18,107 nt of DNA from JBDSEG01 sp039920165 (GTDB lineage Bacteria; Pseudomonadota; Gammaproteobacteria; Burkholderiales; Burkholderiaceae_C). Of this stretch, positions 6,157 through 13,943 are shown piece after piece. The notes beneath the pieces are model-generated. The model was given only the letters and a program-made list of their open reading frames with translations, was not told the origin of the DNA and ran no database searches. Positions within the stretch are counted from its first letter, which is position 1, and each line of letters opens with the position of its first letter. The DNA lies in NCBI GenBank assembly GCA_039920165.1, contig JBDSEG010000316.1, forward strand, positions 1 to 18,107. Direction: 5' to 3'. The position numbers and the translations under genes were made by a program.

Positions 6157-8100
6157 CTACTCGCGCACGCCGGCCTTGCGCAATGCCGGCAGCATGTGAG
6201 CGTTCATCTGTTCCAGATAGCGCGCATTGTCAGATCGGTGCTTCTCCATGAAGCGGGTGATCGTGAACTCGGGCTGGCTGCGCATGAGCTGTTCCCTGGC
6301 AATCGCCGCCTTCGCGCTGTCGCCGAGCTGCGTATACGCGACGATAAGAAACACCTGATCGAACCACCAGACATCCAGCGCACCCGCACGCTCACACGCC
6401 GGCCTGGCTTCAGCATACCGGCCCAACAGGAGGTCGGCATGGCACAGCATCCGCGACATGTGCGAATCGCCTGGGGGCCACATCGCGATCAACGATTCTT
6501 CCAAGGTTGCAGCTTCCTCCGCTCGTCCCATTGCAGCGAGAAAGTAGGCCCGGCGACTTGCGTACGAATGGTTTGTAGGGTCCAGTTCGCGCGCGGTGGT
6601 ATTCGCGCCGAGCGCCTCGTCCCACCTCCCGAGCCAACCCAATGCCGTGGCATGAATGTCCCAGGCATCCGGGTCCCGGCGGTCGGCCGCCAAGGCGCGC
6701 TGCGCAAGTACCTCCATATCGAGGCCCAATCGCTGCCGGTCGCCTTTGATGGCCTCTTCGAACTCATGGTTCGACGACCACGCGCGCTCCACCAGAGCCG
6801 GCCCGAAGTCAGCGTCGAGCCGGAGCGCTTCGTCGTAGAGTTTGCGACCGGCAAGCACGCCGTTCAGACCCAAAGGTTCGCGATCCTCCGCGACCCAGCC
6901 CCGCAGCACCAGCTCCATCGGCGTGTAGGGCGGCGGCTGGGCGCGCACGCGCTGCATGTCGGCGTTGACGGTTGCTGAACGGACACGGCGCGAAAGTCTC
7001 GCGAGCAAGACGTGCACTGGATCCGGCTTCGCAGAAGCTTCGACAGAGAGCACCTCACTCCAAACCGGACGACCGCTGGCGACGTCCACCACGCGAGCAT
7101 TCAGGGTGGTGTTGTCGCCGCCGCGCTGAACGTCACCGCTGACGAGATAGCGCACCTGCAGCTCGCGTCCCAACGCTTTCAGATCGATCGGTCCGCCCTG
7201 CGCCGCTGAGCTGACTGCATGGGCGGGCGTTCGTGCCATGCGCCACTGCCCCAACGTTGTGACCAGCGATCGCGTCAATTCATCGGCAAGCTGCGCATCG
7301 ACGGGCAAGCCTGAAGCAGCGCCGAAGGCGATCACGGCGATCGACAAAGGTGCCGCCACGGGCGCGGCGTCGGAGGCGCTGCGCTTGGACCACCACGCCC
7401 ACCCGGTTCCGGCGATCAAGATGACACTGAGCCCGAGCGCGGCAGCCCACCGCGGCTTGCGCGTGGAAGACCAAAGCTCAAAGCGCGACCGCGCGTGACT
7501 TCTACCCATGGACCCCGGGGTCTGCGCTTCGGCATGGCCAGGTACCGATGCGTAGACGCGAAAAGCCCGCACGGGGCTGACGATATTTTTGACCTGCTGC
7601 TCGCCCTGGTCCTCGAAGACCGCAGCAACGCGCTGACGCACCGCCGCTTCGACGGCTTGCGACACCGTCACGCCACCCGGCTCGGCCAGGCCCTCCAGAC
7701 GCGCCGCGATATTCACGCCGTCGCCATAGACGCTGCCGTCGGCCTTCTCGATCACCTCGCCCACATGAACGCCGATGCGAAATTGCATGCGGCGGTCCAT
7801 GGGCAGCACGGCGTTGCGCGTCCCAAGATCGCGCTGCACGTCCAGTGCAGCACCCACCGCGCCGGACGCGGTGTCGAAAACAGCAAGCACCGAGTCGCCC
7901 GCCATATCGACGACACGCCCTCCGTGCGTCTCGATTCGAGTACGCAACAACGTGCGCGACTCATCGAGCGCAGCGACGGTGGCCGCCTCGTCGGCCGCCA
8001 TCAGCCGCGAATAGCCCACGGCATCGGCCGCGAAAATTGCGGCCAGACGTTGGCGCGGACCTGTGTCGATCACGTGGGGTCGAGCATCTCGCAAGTCCAT
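6157..8100 (-). CDS. Class III nucleotide cyclase, single TM, FlgO/TolB-N-like and TPR sensor half (second of tandem pair)
   Basis: Predicted signalling protein of 647 residues. The cytoplasmic N-terminal cyclase domain (about 17-185) has metal-binding D26 (AADAVGYSR) and D69 (MAGDSVLAVF), plus N130/R134 in VYGDGVNIAARLEGL. The usual adenine-selecting Lys (four residues before the second metal Asp in KxxGD) appears to be Asp, and the Asp before YGDGVN is Ser. A TM helix follows (about 218-237). Then comes a probably periplasmic region resembling FlgO/TolB-N domains (about 250-350, LADELTRSLVTTL...YLVSGDVQRG), then TPR-like helical repeats (about 390-620). ATG 8100 (MDLRDARPHV) begins 4 bp after the upstream paralogue's stop; a longer in-frame start near 8199 would overlap that gene and has no family-like sequence. 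Whether it makes cAMP cannot be told from sequence. Confidence 0.88.
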   Translation of the reverse strand: MDLRDARPHVIDTGPRQRLAAIFAADAVGYSRLMAADEAATVAALDESRTLLRTRIETHGGRVVDMAGDSVLAVFDTASGAVGAALDVQRDLGTRNAVLPMDRRMQFRIGVHVGEVIEKADGSVYGDGVNIAARLEGLAEPGGVTVSQAVEAAVRQRVAAVFEDQGEQQVKNIVSPVRAFRVYASVPGHAEAQTPGSMGRSHARSRFELWSSTRKPRWAAALGLSVILIAGTGWAWWSKRSASDAAPVAAPLSIAVIAFGAASGLPVDAQLADELTRSLVTTLGQWRMARTPAHAVSSAAQGGPIDLKALGRELQVRYLVSGDVQRGGDNTTLNARVVDVASGRPVWSEVLSVEASAKPDPVHVLLARLSRRVRSATVNADMQRVRAQPPPYTPMELVLRGWVAEDREPLGLNGVLAGRKLYDEALRLDADFGPALVERAWSSNHEFEEAIKGDRQRLGLDMEVLAQRALAADRRDPDAWDIHATALGWLGRWDEALGANTTARELDPTNHSYASRRAYFLAAMGRAEEAATLEESLIAMWPPGDSHMSRMLCHADLLLGRYAEARPACERAGALDVWWFDQVFLIVAYTQLGDSAKAAIAREQLMRSQPEFTITRFMEKHRSDNARYLEQMNAHMLPALRKAGVRE

Positions 8101-8104
8101 CGGG

Positions 8105-10036
8105 TCATTTCTCGGGCAGGCCCGCCTTGCGCAGGCCCTCGTACCAGTATTTCTCGGCCAGCTTCTGATACTCCGGGTGATCGGAGTAGCGCTTGGCACG
8201 CAACTGCGCGATGGTGTAGCCGGGGATCATCTTCAGCATCGCAGCCAATGCGACGCGCGCATGTGCAGTGTCACCGGCATTGGCATAAGCGGCGGCCAGA
8301 AACGAGTGATGAATGAAATCCGTATCGACGCCACTGGCCCGCTCGCAGGCCTCGATGGCTTTCTCCGCCTGCCCGAGCAGGAGGTGGGCCTCGCATGCAA
8401 AGCGCATTTCCCGCCCCGGATTCGATGGGTTGAGCGCAGCGGCCTTGTCCGTGTACGGCAAGGCTTGCGCCGGCCGCCCCATCATGCTCATCAGCCAGGC
8501 TCGGATGAGGAAAGGGCGCTGGCCATAGGGGTCGAGCTTTATTTGGCGATCACTGGCCTCGAGCGATGCGCTCCATCGGCCGAGCAGCATCAGGGCGACG
8601 GCGCGCCCCTCCCATGCGCGCGAACTGTTCGGGTCGAGCGTGACTGCCCGAGCCGAAAACTCGTCCGTTTCGCGAACGTAGCGGTCGTGATCGGTATGCG
8701 GATCGACGTCATTGAGTAGGTCGACTTCCCAACCGATGGCGATAAGTGCCGGCACGAGTGTCGGATCGAGGCGCAGCGCTTCGTCGAGCAACTTGCGGGC
8801 CTCTTGCGCATTGGCGAGCGACTGCCCCTTGTCCAGCGCCGCCCAGGCGCGCACCACCAGTTCCATCGCGTCGAGCTGACCGACGGGCTTCAACAACACC
8901 CGGCTGATTTCGGCATTTTCGATCGACGACGCCAGCTGCCCGACCATGTTTCGCGTGGCGACCGATGTTTCGAACGAACTGCCCGACTCGGGCAACTCGA
9001 AGCTGCCGGACCAGGGCTGGGTGCCGCGCTGCGACTCGATCAAGCGCAGGTTGACGATTCTTTTCGTGTCCGCGACGCGCACATCGCCTTCGACGACGTA
9101 GCGGATACCGGAGCGACGCGCCAGTTCGCGAGCGCCAACGTCGACCACTCCGTTCTGGCCCCGGTTGGGCGACATCACGCGCACATTCCCGTTGATCCTG
9201 CCAAGGACGCTCGCAAGCTCGTGTCCCAGCGCCTCGGCAGCTTGCATCGCTGCAGCGTCGTTCGACGGCGCGGTTATGGCCCCTACGGTCACTGACATGG
9301 TGGTCGGTGCAATCCCTGCAAGGTCGGCCCTGAGTCCACGAGTCAGGGTCACACCGAGGACGCCTGCCAGCAGCAGCCCCAGGACACCGCCAGCGACCCA
9401 CCAGCGCCAGCGCATAACCCGGCTCCAGCGCGGCCCGCCGATTGCCCGCATCGTCTGCGGCTCGTCGTTGCCGGGTACCGATGCGTGAACCCGAAACGCA
9501 CGAACCGGATCGGCGATGTTCTTCACCAGCTGGTCGCCAAGATCCTCGAATGAGGCCGCGATGCGATGACGGACCGCGCCTTGTACGGCGTCCGAGACGG
9601 TGATTCCGCCTGCCAGCGCCAGCCCCTCGAGTCGCGCGGCGATATTCACGCCGTCACCGTAGACGCTGCCGTCGGGCTTCTCGATCACATCGCCCAGGTG
9701 CACGCCGATGCGAAAACGCATGCGCCGATCGGCGGGGATTCCGGCCGCGCGGTCTTCGAGCGCCTTCTGGACCTCGAGCGCGGCGCTTACCGCACCGGCG
9801 GCCGTCTCGAACACTGCCAACACCGAGTCGCCCGCCATGTCGATGACACGACCGCCGTTTGCCTGGATGGCGACTCTGAACGCGTTGCGCGCCTCATCCA
9901 GGGAGGCAACCGTTGCTTCCTCGTCGTGCGCCATCAACCGTGAATAGCCCGCCGCATCCGCAGCAAGGATGGCGGCAAGCCGGTGTCGGTTGCCCTTGAT
10001 AGCTTCGTTCAACGCCCCTCCCACAAGCCGGTGCAT
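8105..10036 (-). CDS. Class III nucleotide cyclase, single TM, TPR sensor half (first of tandem pair)
   Basis: Predicted signalling protein of 643 residues with the same layout as its downstream neighbour. The cyclase domain (about 18-188) has metal D27 (AADAAGYSR) and D70 (MAGDSVLAVF), and N131/R135 in VYGDGVNIAARLEGL. The purine-selecting Lys and Asp again appear to be Asp and Ser. A TM helix follows at about 211-232. The C-terminal half carries a FlgO/TolB-N-like segment (about 245-345; RYVVEGDVR) and TPR-like repeats (about 385-610; LDEALRLDPTL, ALNPSNP). By eye the cyclase domains of the pair are roughly 70% identical without gaps, but the sensor halves are far less alike. ATG 10036 lacks a good ribosome binding site. 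TTG 10012, preceded by GGAGGGG and giving MNEAIKGNRHRLAAIL, is a credible alternative. Confidence 0.88.
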   Translation of the reverse strand: MHRLVGGALNEAIKGNRHRLAAILAADAAGYSRLMAHDEEATVASLDEARNAFRVAIQANGGRVIDMAGDSVLAVFETAAGAVSAALEVQKALEDRAAGIPADRRMRFRIGVHLGDVIEKPDGSVYGDGVNIAARLEGLALAGGITVSDAVQGAVRHRIAASFEDLGDQLVKNIADPVRAFRVHASVPGNDEPQTMRAIGGPRWSRVMRWRWWVAGGVLGLLLAGVLGVTLTRGLRADLAGIAPTTMSVTVGAITAPSNDAAAMQAAEALGHELASVLGRINGNVRVMSPNRGQNGVVDVGARELARRSGIRYVVEGDVRVADTKRIVNLRLIESQRGTQPWSGSFELPESGSSFETSVATRNMVGQLASSIENAEISRVLLKPVGQLDAMELVVRAWAALDKGQSLANAQEARKLLDEALRLDPTLVPALIAIGWEVDLLNDVDPHTDHDRYVRETDEFSARAVTLDPNSSRAWEGRAVALMLLGRWSASLEASDRQIKLDPYGQRPFLIRAWLMSMMGRPAQALPYTDKAAALNPSNPGREMRFACEAHLLLGQAEKAIEACERASGVDTDFIHHSFLAAAYANAGDTAHARVALAAMLKMIPGYTIAQLRAKRYSDHPEYQKLAEKYWYEGLRKAGLPEK

Positions 10037-10128
10037 CAAAGCCCATGCTAAGCGCCCTATCTACGCCACTTCATCACCCATTCACCCCGCGGGCATCAGC
10101 GCATGCACGGACCAACCGCAAAAACGCC

Positions 10129-10591
10129 TCAGCGAATCAGCTCAGCGCCCAGAAGTAGCGATGGCGGTATGCGCAGCCCGAGGGTTTCGGCAGTCTTCGC
10201 ATTGATAAAAAGCTCGAAACGGGTCGCGAACCCGATGGCAAGTGTCGCGGGCCGCGCGCCACGAAGTATCCGGTCCACATCATCAGCCGCTCGCTCGGCG
10301 AACACTGGTCACTATGACGTCGATCCGGCTACGAACCAATTCTTTGGCCAGCGCTGCCAGCCGCTCGACCTTTTCTTCCGCATAGGCGCGGACGAGCGAA
10401 ATGTTCCTCGCCTCCGTCCATCCCAGTTTCGCAAGGGCGGCGACAAAGAACCGATCGAATTCGACGCCATCCCTGGGACTGTCCCAAGCAAGAAGGCCGA
10501 TCCGCCTCGGCGGACTCGAAGTCTGCGAGCGGGCACCCAATGCCTCCAAATGAAGCGCAACTCCGAACAATGCATCGCGTCGTGTGAACAA
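10129..10591 (-). pseudogene. Remnant of ABC-type substrate-binding protein gene, internal deletion and frameshift
   Basis: Two pieces of one gene lie end to end in different frames. The N-terminal piece (TTG 10591, GGGAGG at 10596-10601) reads MFTRRDALFG..., then RRIGLLAWDSPRDGVEFDRF, FVAALAKLGWTEARNISL and LAALAKELVRSRIDVIVTS, the start of an ABC_sub_bind (PF04392-type) protein. It stops at 10283-10285. From about 10302 leftward another minus-strand frame reads VFAERAADDVDRILRGARPA, then FELFINAKTAETLGLRIPPS and LLLGAELIR, ending at a TGA at 10129-10131. That is the family's usual C-terminus. About 150 codons are left of a gene that normally has about 320, so the central ligand-binding part is missing. 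The adjacent cyclase gene has no obvious tie to it. Confidence 0.85.
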
Positions 10592-10611
10592 CGTGCCTCC
10601 CGTGCATGCCT

Positions 10612-10627
10612 GCGGGGATCACCCCGC
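10612..10627 (-). terminator. GC hairpin after the quinone oxidoreductase gene, possible terminator
   Basis: GCGGGG (10612-10617), a 4-nt loop and CCCCGC (10622-10627) form a perfect 6-bp stem, 28 bp beyond the stop of the minus-strand oxidoreductase gene. No T-run follows, so an intrinsic terminator is only possible. It also lies just upstream of the pseudogene start. Confidence 0.3.
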
Positions 10628-10655
10628 GCATTGCGAAGGATGCGTCACCCAGGAT

Positions 10656-11660
10656 TCACGGCATCAACACGCTCGACCCCGTCGTCTTGCGCGCTTCCAG
10701 GTCGCGGTGCGCCTGCACCACGTCGGCCAGGGCATAGCGCTGGTCGATGCGGATCTTCACCTTGCCGCTCTCGACCATCGCGAACAGTTCGTCGGCCATC
10801 TCCTGCGTCGCTTCGCGGGTTGCGATGTGGGTGAACAGGGTCTGGCGCGTCAGGTAAAGCGAACCCTTGGCGCCGAGCAGGCCCGGCGCCATTGGCGGCA
10901 CCACACCGGAGGCGTTGCCGAAGCTCGCCATCAGGCCAAAGGGGCGCAGGCAGTCGAGCGACTTCTCGAAGGTGTCCTTGCCGACCGAGTCGTAGACGAC
11001 CTTGACGCCCTTGCCGCCGGTAATATCCTTGACGCGGGCGACGAAATCCTCGGTGCGGTAGTTGATCGTGAACTCGGCGCCGTGCTCCCTGGCCAACGTG
11101 CACTTGTCGTCCGAGCCCGCGGTGCCGATCAGGCGATAGCCGAGCGCGCGCGCCCACTGGCAGGCGATGAGGCCGACCCCACCGGCCGCGGCGTGGAACA
11201 GGACGAAATCACCCGCCTGCAAGCCACCTTGCGGCAGCGTGCGGCGCAGCAGATATTGCGCGGTGAGGCCCTTGAGCATCATGGCCGCGCCAGTCTCGAA
11301 GGCAATCGCATCGGGCAGCCTGACGACGCACTTGGCTGGCATCACTCGCCGGGTGCTGTAGCTGCCGGGAGGGTTGCTGGCATAGGCGGCGCGGTCGCCG
11401 GTCTTGAGGTGCGTGACGCCGGCGCCGACCCCCTCGACGATGCCGGCGCCTTCCATGCCGAGCGTGAGCGGCATCGGCAGCGTGTAGACGCCGCTGCGCT
11501 GGTAGACGTCGATGAAATTGAGGCCGCAGGCTTCGTGGCGGATGCAGATCTCGCCCGGGCCGGGCTCACCTACTTCGAGTTGAACAAGCTTCATCGCATC
11601 GGCGCCGCCGGGCTGGTCGATGCGGACTGTTGTGGAGGTGTGGCGGGTGGGTTGGTTCAT
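10656..11660 (-). CDS. qor: NADPH:quinone oxidoreductase (zinc-independent MDR family)
   Basis: Predicted cytoplasmic NADPH-dependent quinone/enone reductase of 334 residues in the medium-chain dehydrogenase superfamily. The N-terminal GroES-like half contains GLNFIDVYQRSGVY (46-59) and LGMEGAGIVEGVG (67-79), both typical of QOR. The Rossmann half has FHAAAGGVGLIACQWA (155-170) with the AxxGGVG nucleotide loop, then GTAGSDDK (179-186). The catalytic zinc ligands of alcohol dehydrogenases are absent, as expected. ATG 11660 (MNQPTRHTSTTVR) follows GGAAG. The frame is open further upstream only because it runs antisense to the divergent DUF2007 gene. The start is about 10 residues longer than typical Qor, so an internal start is possible. 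Confidence 0.93.
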   Translation of the reverse strand: MNQPTRHTSTTVRIDQPGGADAMKLVQLEVGEPGPGEICIRHEACGLNFIDVYQRSGVYTLPMPLTLGMEGAGIVEGVGAGVTHLKTGDRAAYASNPPGSYSTRRVMPAKCVVRLPDAIAFETGAAMMLKGLTAQYLLRRTLPQGGLQAGDFVLFHAAAGGVGLIACQWARALGYRLIGTAGSDDKCTLAREHGAEFTINYRTEDFVARVKDITGGKGVKVVYDSVGKDTFEKSLDCLRPFGLMASFGNASGVVPPMAPGLLGAKGSLYLTRQTLFTHIATREATQEMADELFAMVESGKVKIRIDQRYALADVVQAHRDLEARKTTGSSVLMP

Positions 11661-11735
11661 GGTCGGCGTCTTCCGTGCAAGGTGGGGTATGGTGCCAGCA
11701 CCGGGCAGCCTGTGCCGCCTCACCCTTGCGCCCTC

Positions 11736-12044
11736 ATGAAGCGGCTGATCCGCGCCCCCAATCTCGCTCTCGCCACGCTGTGGGCCGACCTGCTCACCCA
11801 TGCCGGCGTGCCCACGACGGTTCAGCGCGCATACGCCAGCAGCATCGCGGGCGAGGTGCCGCCCGACCAGACGCTGCCCGAGCTGTGGGTGATGGACGAC
11901 GACCAATGGGCCGGCGCCGGCCGCCTGCTCGACGAGTTGCGCAATCCGCCGCATCGCCACTGGGCCTGCCGCGCGTGCCGCGAGATCATCGACGGCCCGT
12001 TCGAGCAGTGCTGGAACTGCGGCGCATCGATGCCTTCTGCATGA
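11736..12044 (+). CDS. DUF2007 protein with C-terminal zinc ribbon
   Basis: A 102-residue soluble protein. Residues 1-70 (MKRLIRAPNLALATLWADLL, then AGVPTTVQRAYASSIAGEVP and DDDQWAGAGRLLDEL) match the DUF2007 'putative signal transducing protein' fold, a small ferredoxin-like domain. Residues 78-95 form a zinc-ribbon end, CRAC...CWNC (Cys 78, 81, 92, 95). The domain's biochemical role is unknown. The gene diverges from the quinone oxidoreductase across 75 bp. The open frame extends far upstream, but that part is antisense to the oxidoreductase, and ATG 11736 is the family start. The EamA transporter follows in the same direction after 94 bp. Confidence 0.87.
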   Translation: MKRLIRAPNLALATLWADLLTHAGVPTTVQRAYASSIAGEVPPDQTLPELWVMDDDQWAGAGRLLDELRNPPHRHWACRACREIIDGPFEQCWNCGASMPSA

Positions 12045-12063
12045 GCCTTGCCCGGCCGCCCGA

Positions 12064-12100
12064 AGGGGCTCATTCCAGCTTCGCAGGAGTGCTGGCCCCT
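12064..12100. repeat. Intergenic bulged hairpin between DUF2007 and EamA genes
   Basis: AGGGG (12064-12068) pairs with CCCCT (12096-12100), and CCAGC (12075-12079) pairs with GCTGG (12091-12095), leaving a 6-nt bulge (12069-12074) and an 11-nt loop. The surrounding bases 12045-12138 are rich in GGCCGG/GCAGG blocks and may be a degraded intergenic repeat. No T-run follows. Confidence 0.4.
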
Positions 12101-12138
12101 CTGCAGGCCAGGCCGGCTGCGGACCGAAGAGCGCCCCC

Positions 12139-13071
12139 ATGAACCGCCCCGCCGGCCTCACGCCGCTCACTGTTGTGCTGCTGACGCTGCCTCCGCTGCT
12201 GTGGGCCGGCAATGCCGTCGTCGGCCGGCTGCTCGTCGGCACGGTGCCGCCACTGCTGCTCAATGCGCTGCGCTGGTGGCTCGCGCTCGCGCTGCTGGCG
12301 CCGCTAGGCTGGCGCGTGCTGCGCAGCCCGCGGCACCTGCTCGAACGGTGGCCCTATCTCGCGCTGCTCGGGCTGCTCGGCGTGGGCAGCTACAACGCCT
12401 TGCAATATCTGGCGGTGCAGACGTCGACGCCGCTCAACGTGACGCTCATCGCCGGCAGCATGCCGCTGTGGATGATGGCGGTCGGCGCGATCGCCTACGG
12501 CATCCGGCCCACGCCGCGCCAGATCGCCGGTGCGGTCCTGTCGCTGGCCGGAATCGCGCTCGTGCTTTCGCGCGGCAGCTGGGCCGCGCTGGCGCAGATC
12601 CGCTTTGTTTCCGGCGACCTGTACATGCTGCTCGCGAGCGCGCTATGGGCGGTGTACAGCTGGATGCTGGCGCGCCCGCCGGCATCGATGCGCGGTGCGC
12701 AGCAGCCGGCGTGGAACTGGGCCGAGGCTTTGCTGGCGCAGATCTTCTTCGGGGTTCTCTGGGCCAGCGCCGCAGCCGGTGTGGAGTCCATCGTCGCGCC
12801 GGCGCGCGTCGACTGGGGCATTGGCCTGGCAGCGGCCCTGCTCTATATCGCGCTTGGGCCGTCGCTGGTCGCGTACCGGTGCTGGGGCGTGGGCGTGGCC
12901 ACGGTGGGGCCGGCGATTGCGAGCTTCTTCGCCAACCTCACGCCGGCGTTTGCGGCACTGCTGTCGGCGCTGTGGCTGGCCGAGCTACCGAGCGCCTACC
13001 ACGTCGCCGCTTTCGCGCTGATCGTGGGTGGCATCGTGGTTTCGTCGCCGCCATCGCGCGATGCGGCCTGA
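12139..13071 (+). CDS. EamA/DMT-superfamily transporter
   Basis: Predicted inner-membrane drug/metabolite exporter of 310 residues with about ten hydrophobic segments in two EamA repeats (about 13-145 and 160-302). Diagnostic stretches are LLWAGNAVVGRLL (20-32), LLNALRWWLALALLAPLGW (about 41-59) and YNALQYLAVQTSTPLNVTL in the first repeat. In the second repeat they are PAIASFFANLTPAFAALLSA and AFALIVGGIVVSS. The substrate cannot be deduced; many relatives export amino acids or purines. ATG 12139 follows only a weak ribosome binding site. A 10-bp inverted repeat lies 12 bp after the stop. Confidence 0.93.
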   Translation: MNRPAGLTPLTVVLLTLPPLLWAGNAVVGRLLVGTVPPLLLNALRWWLALALLAPLGWRVLRSPRHLLERWPYLALLGLLGVGSYNALQYLAVQTSTPLNVTLIAGSMPLWMMAVGAIAYGIRPTPRQIAGAVLSLAGIALVLSRGSWAALAQIRFVSGDLYMLLASALWAVYSWMLARPPASMRGAQQPAWNWAEALLAQIFFGVLWASAAAGVESIVAPARVDWGIGLAAALLYIALGPSLVAYRCWGVGVATVGPAIASFFANLTPAFAALLSALWLAELPSAYHVAAFALIVGGIVVSSPPSRDAA

Positions 13072-13082
13072 GGTCCTGCGGA

Positions 13083-13120
13083 CGCTGGCGTGACGTAATC
13101 ACGAATGGCGCACGCCAGCG
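13083..13120. repeat. Perfect 10-bp inverted repeat downstream of EamA gene
   Basis: CGCTGGCGTG (13083-13092) and CACGCCAGCG (13111-13120) are exact reverse complements around an 18-nt spacer. The site is 12 bp after the EamA stop and 107 bp before the PEP-CTERM-like start. No T-run follows, so it may be a weak terminator or a regulator site. GCGCTTGG recurs just beyond it (13118-13125 and 13134-13141). Confidence 0.45.
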
Positions 13121-13226
13121 CTTGGTTGGCCCCGCGCTTGGGGTGTGCGCGTCACCCCTGCGGGCGATCGATCCCGGCAGACTGCGCCGCATCGCAACCC
13201 GAACGTGGCCCCGTCCCGAACACTCC

Positions 13227-13943
13227 ATGAACTCATCGATGCGCTCCAACCCGCTCGTCGCGGCCGTGCTCGTGCTGTGCGGCAGCGCGGCCCTGTGCGG
13301 CGCCGCGAATTCGGCGGTCGTCAGCTTCCAGTTCACTGACGACATGAATTCGGCCTCCATGGTCAGCTCGGCGGCCAGCCTGACGCTGACCGATGTCACC
13401 GACGCGACGCTCGGCAGCGGCGTCATGTTCTCGTTGAAGGCCACGCTCACCGACCCGGTCTTCGCGGCCGGCAGCAAGATCTCCGACCTCGCCTTCAACG
13501 GACCGACGGGCACCTTCAACAACCTGTCCGGCGCAGCCTTTGCGGGCTACCGCGGCGACGTGCTGATCGACGCCCTGACCTACACCGGCGGCGACGGTGC
13601 CAGTGTCAGCGGGATCAAGTTCAATTGGACCGACAACGGCAACGCCTACGACACGGGAACGGCGAGCGCCTTCACCAACGGCAAGACGTCGAACTGGTTT
13701 ATCGGCGGTTCGAGCGTCGGCGCCTTCGGTGCCGCGCAGTTCCTGAACCCGTTTGCCATCCTGCACGTGAACGCGCTCGCGAACGGCAGCGCGATCTGGC
13801 TGCTCGACGGCGCCGAGCCGCAGAACGCAAGCACGGTGGCCGAGCCGCAAATGGCCTTGCTGGTCGCAACCGGACTCGGCCTGATCGGCTGGACTCGGCG
13901 CCGCAGCATCGCCGCGATCGCGCGTCAGAACGTTCCTGGGTAA
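13227..13943 (+). CDS. Secreted protein with PEP-CTERM-like sorting signal
   Basis: Predicted exported protein of 238 residues. The signal peptide is MNSSMRSNPLVAAVLVLCGS... with likely cleavage near ANSA (27-30). The mature part is rich in Ser, Thr, Asn, Gly and Asp with repeated beta-strand-like patterns, as in many PEP-CTERM substrates. The C-terminus has the tripartite layout VAEP (204-207), a hydrophobic helix (MALLVATGLGLIGW, 209-222) and RRR (224-226). The motif is Ala-Glu-Pro instead of Pro-Glu-Pro, and an unusual 12-residue tail (SIAAIARQNVPG) follows the Arg cluster. Exosortase-dependent surface sorting is inferred; no exosortase gene is in the window. ATG 13227 is followed by a second candidate at 13239. 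The 3' end overlaps the convergent SDR gene by 19 bp. Confidence 0.78.
   Translation: MNSSMRSNPLVAAVLVLCGSAALCGAANSAVVSFQFTDDMNSASMVSSAASLTLTDVTDATLGSGVMFSLKATLTDPVFAAGSKISDLAFNGPTGTFNNLSGAAFAGYRGDVLIDALTYTGGDGASVSGIKFNWTDNGNAYDTGTASAFTNGKTSNWFIGGSSVGAFGAAQFLNPFAILHVNALANGSAIWLLDGAEPQNASTVAEPQMALLVATGLGLIGWTRRRSIAAIARQNVPG

Noticed and set aside
11691..11702. GGTGC-CA-GCACC hairpin between qor and the DUF2007 gene
   Set aside because: The stem is only 5 bp and without partner copies or a T-run, so chance is likely in GC-rich DNA.
10584..11735. Long plus-strand open frame leading into the DUF2007 gene
   Set aside because: It is antisense to the quinone oxidoreductase; only the last 102 residues match a known family.
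12048..13226. Plus-strand open frame leading into the PEP-CTERM-like gene
   Set aside because: It is an out-of-frame reading of the EamA transporter and is Ala/Arg-rich, as expected for shadow frames in GC-rich DNA.
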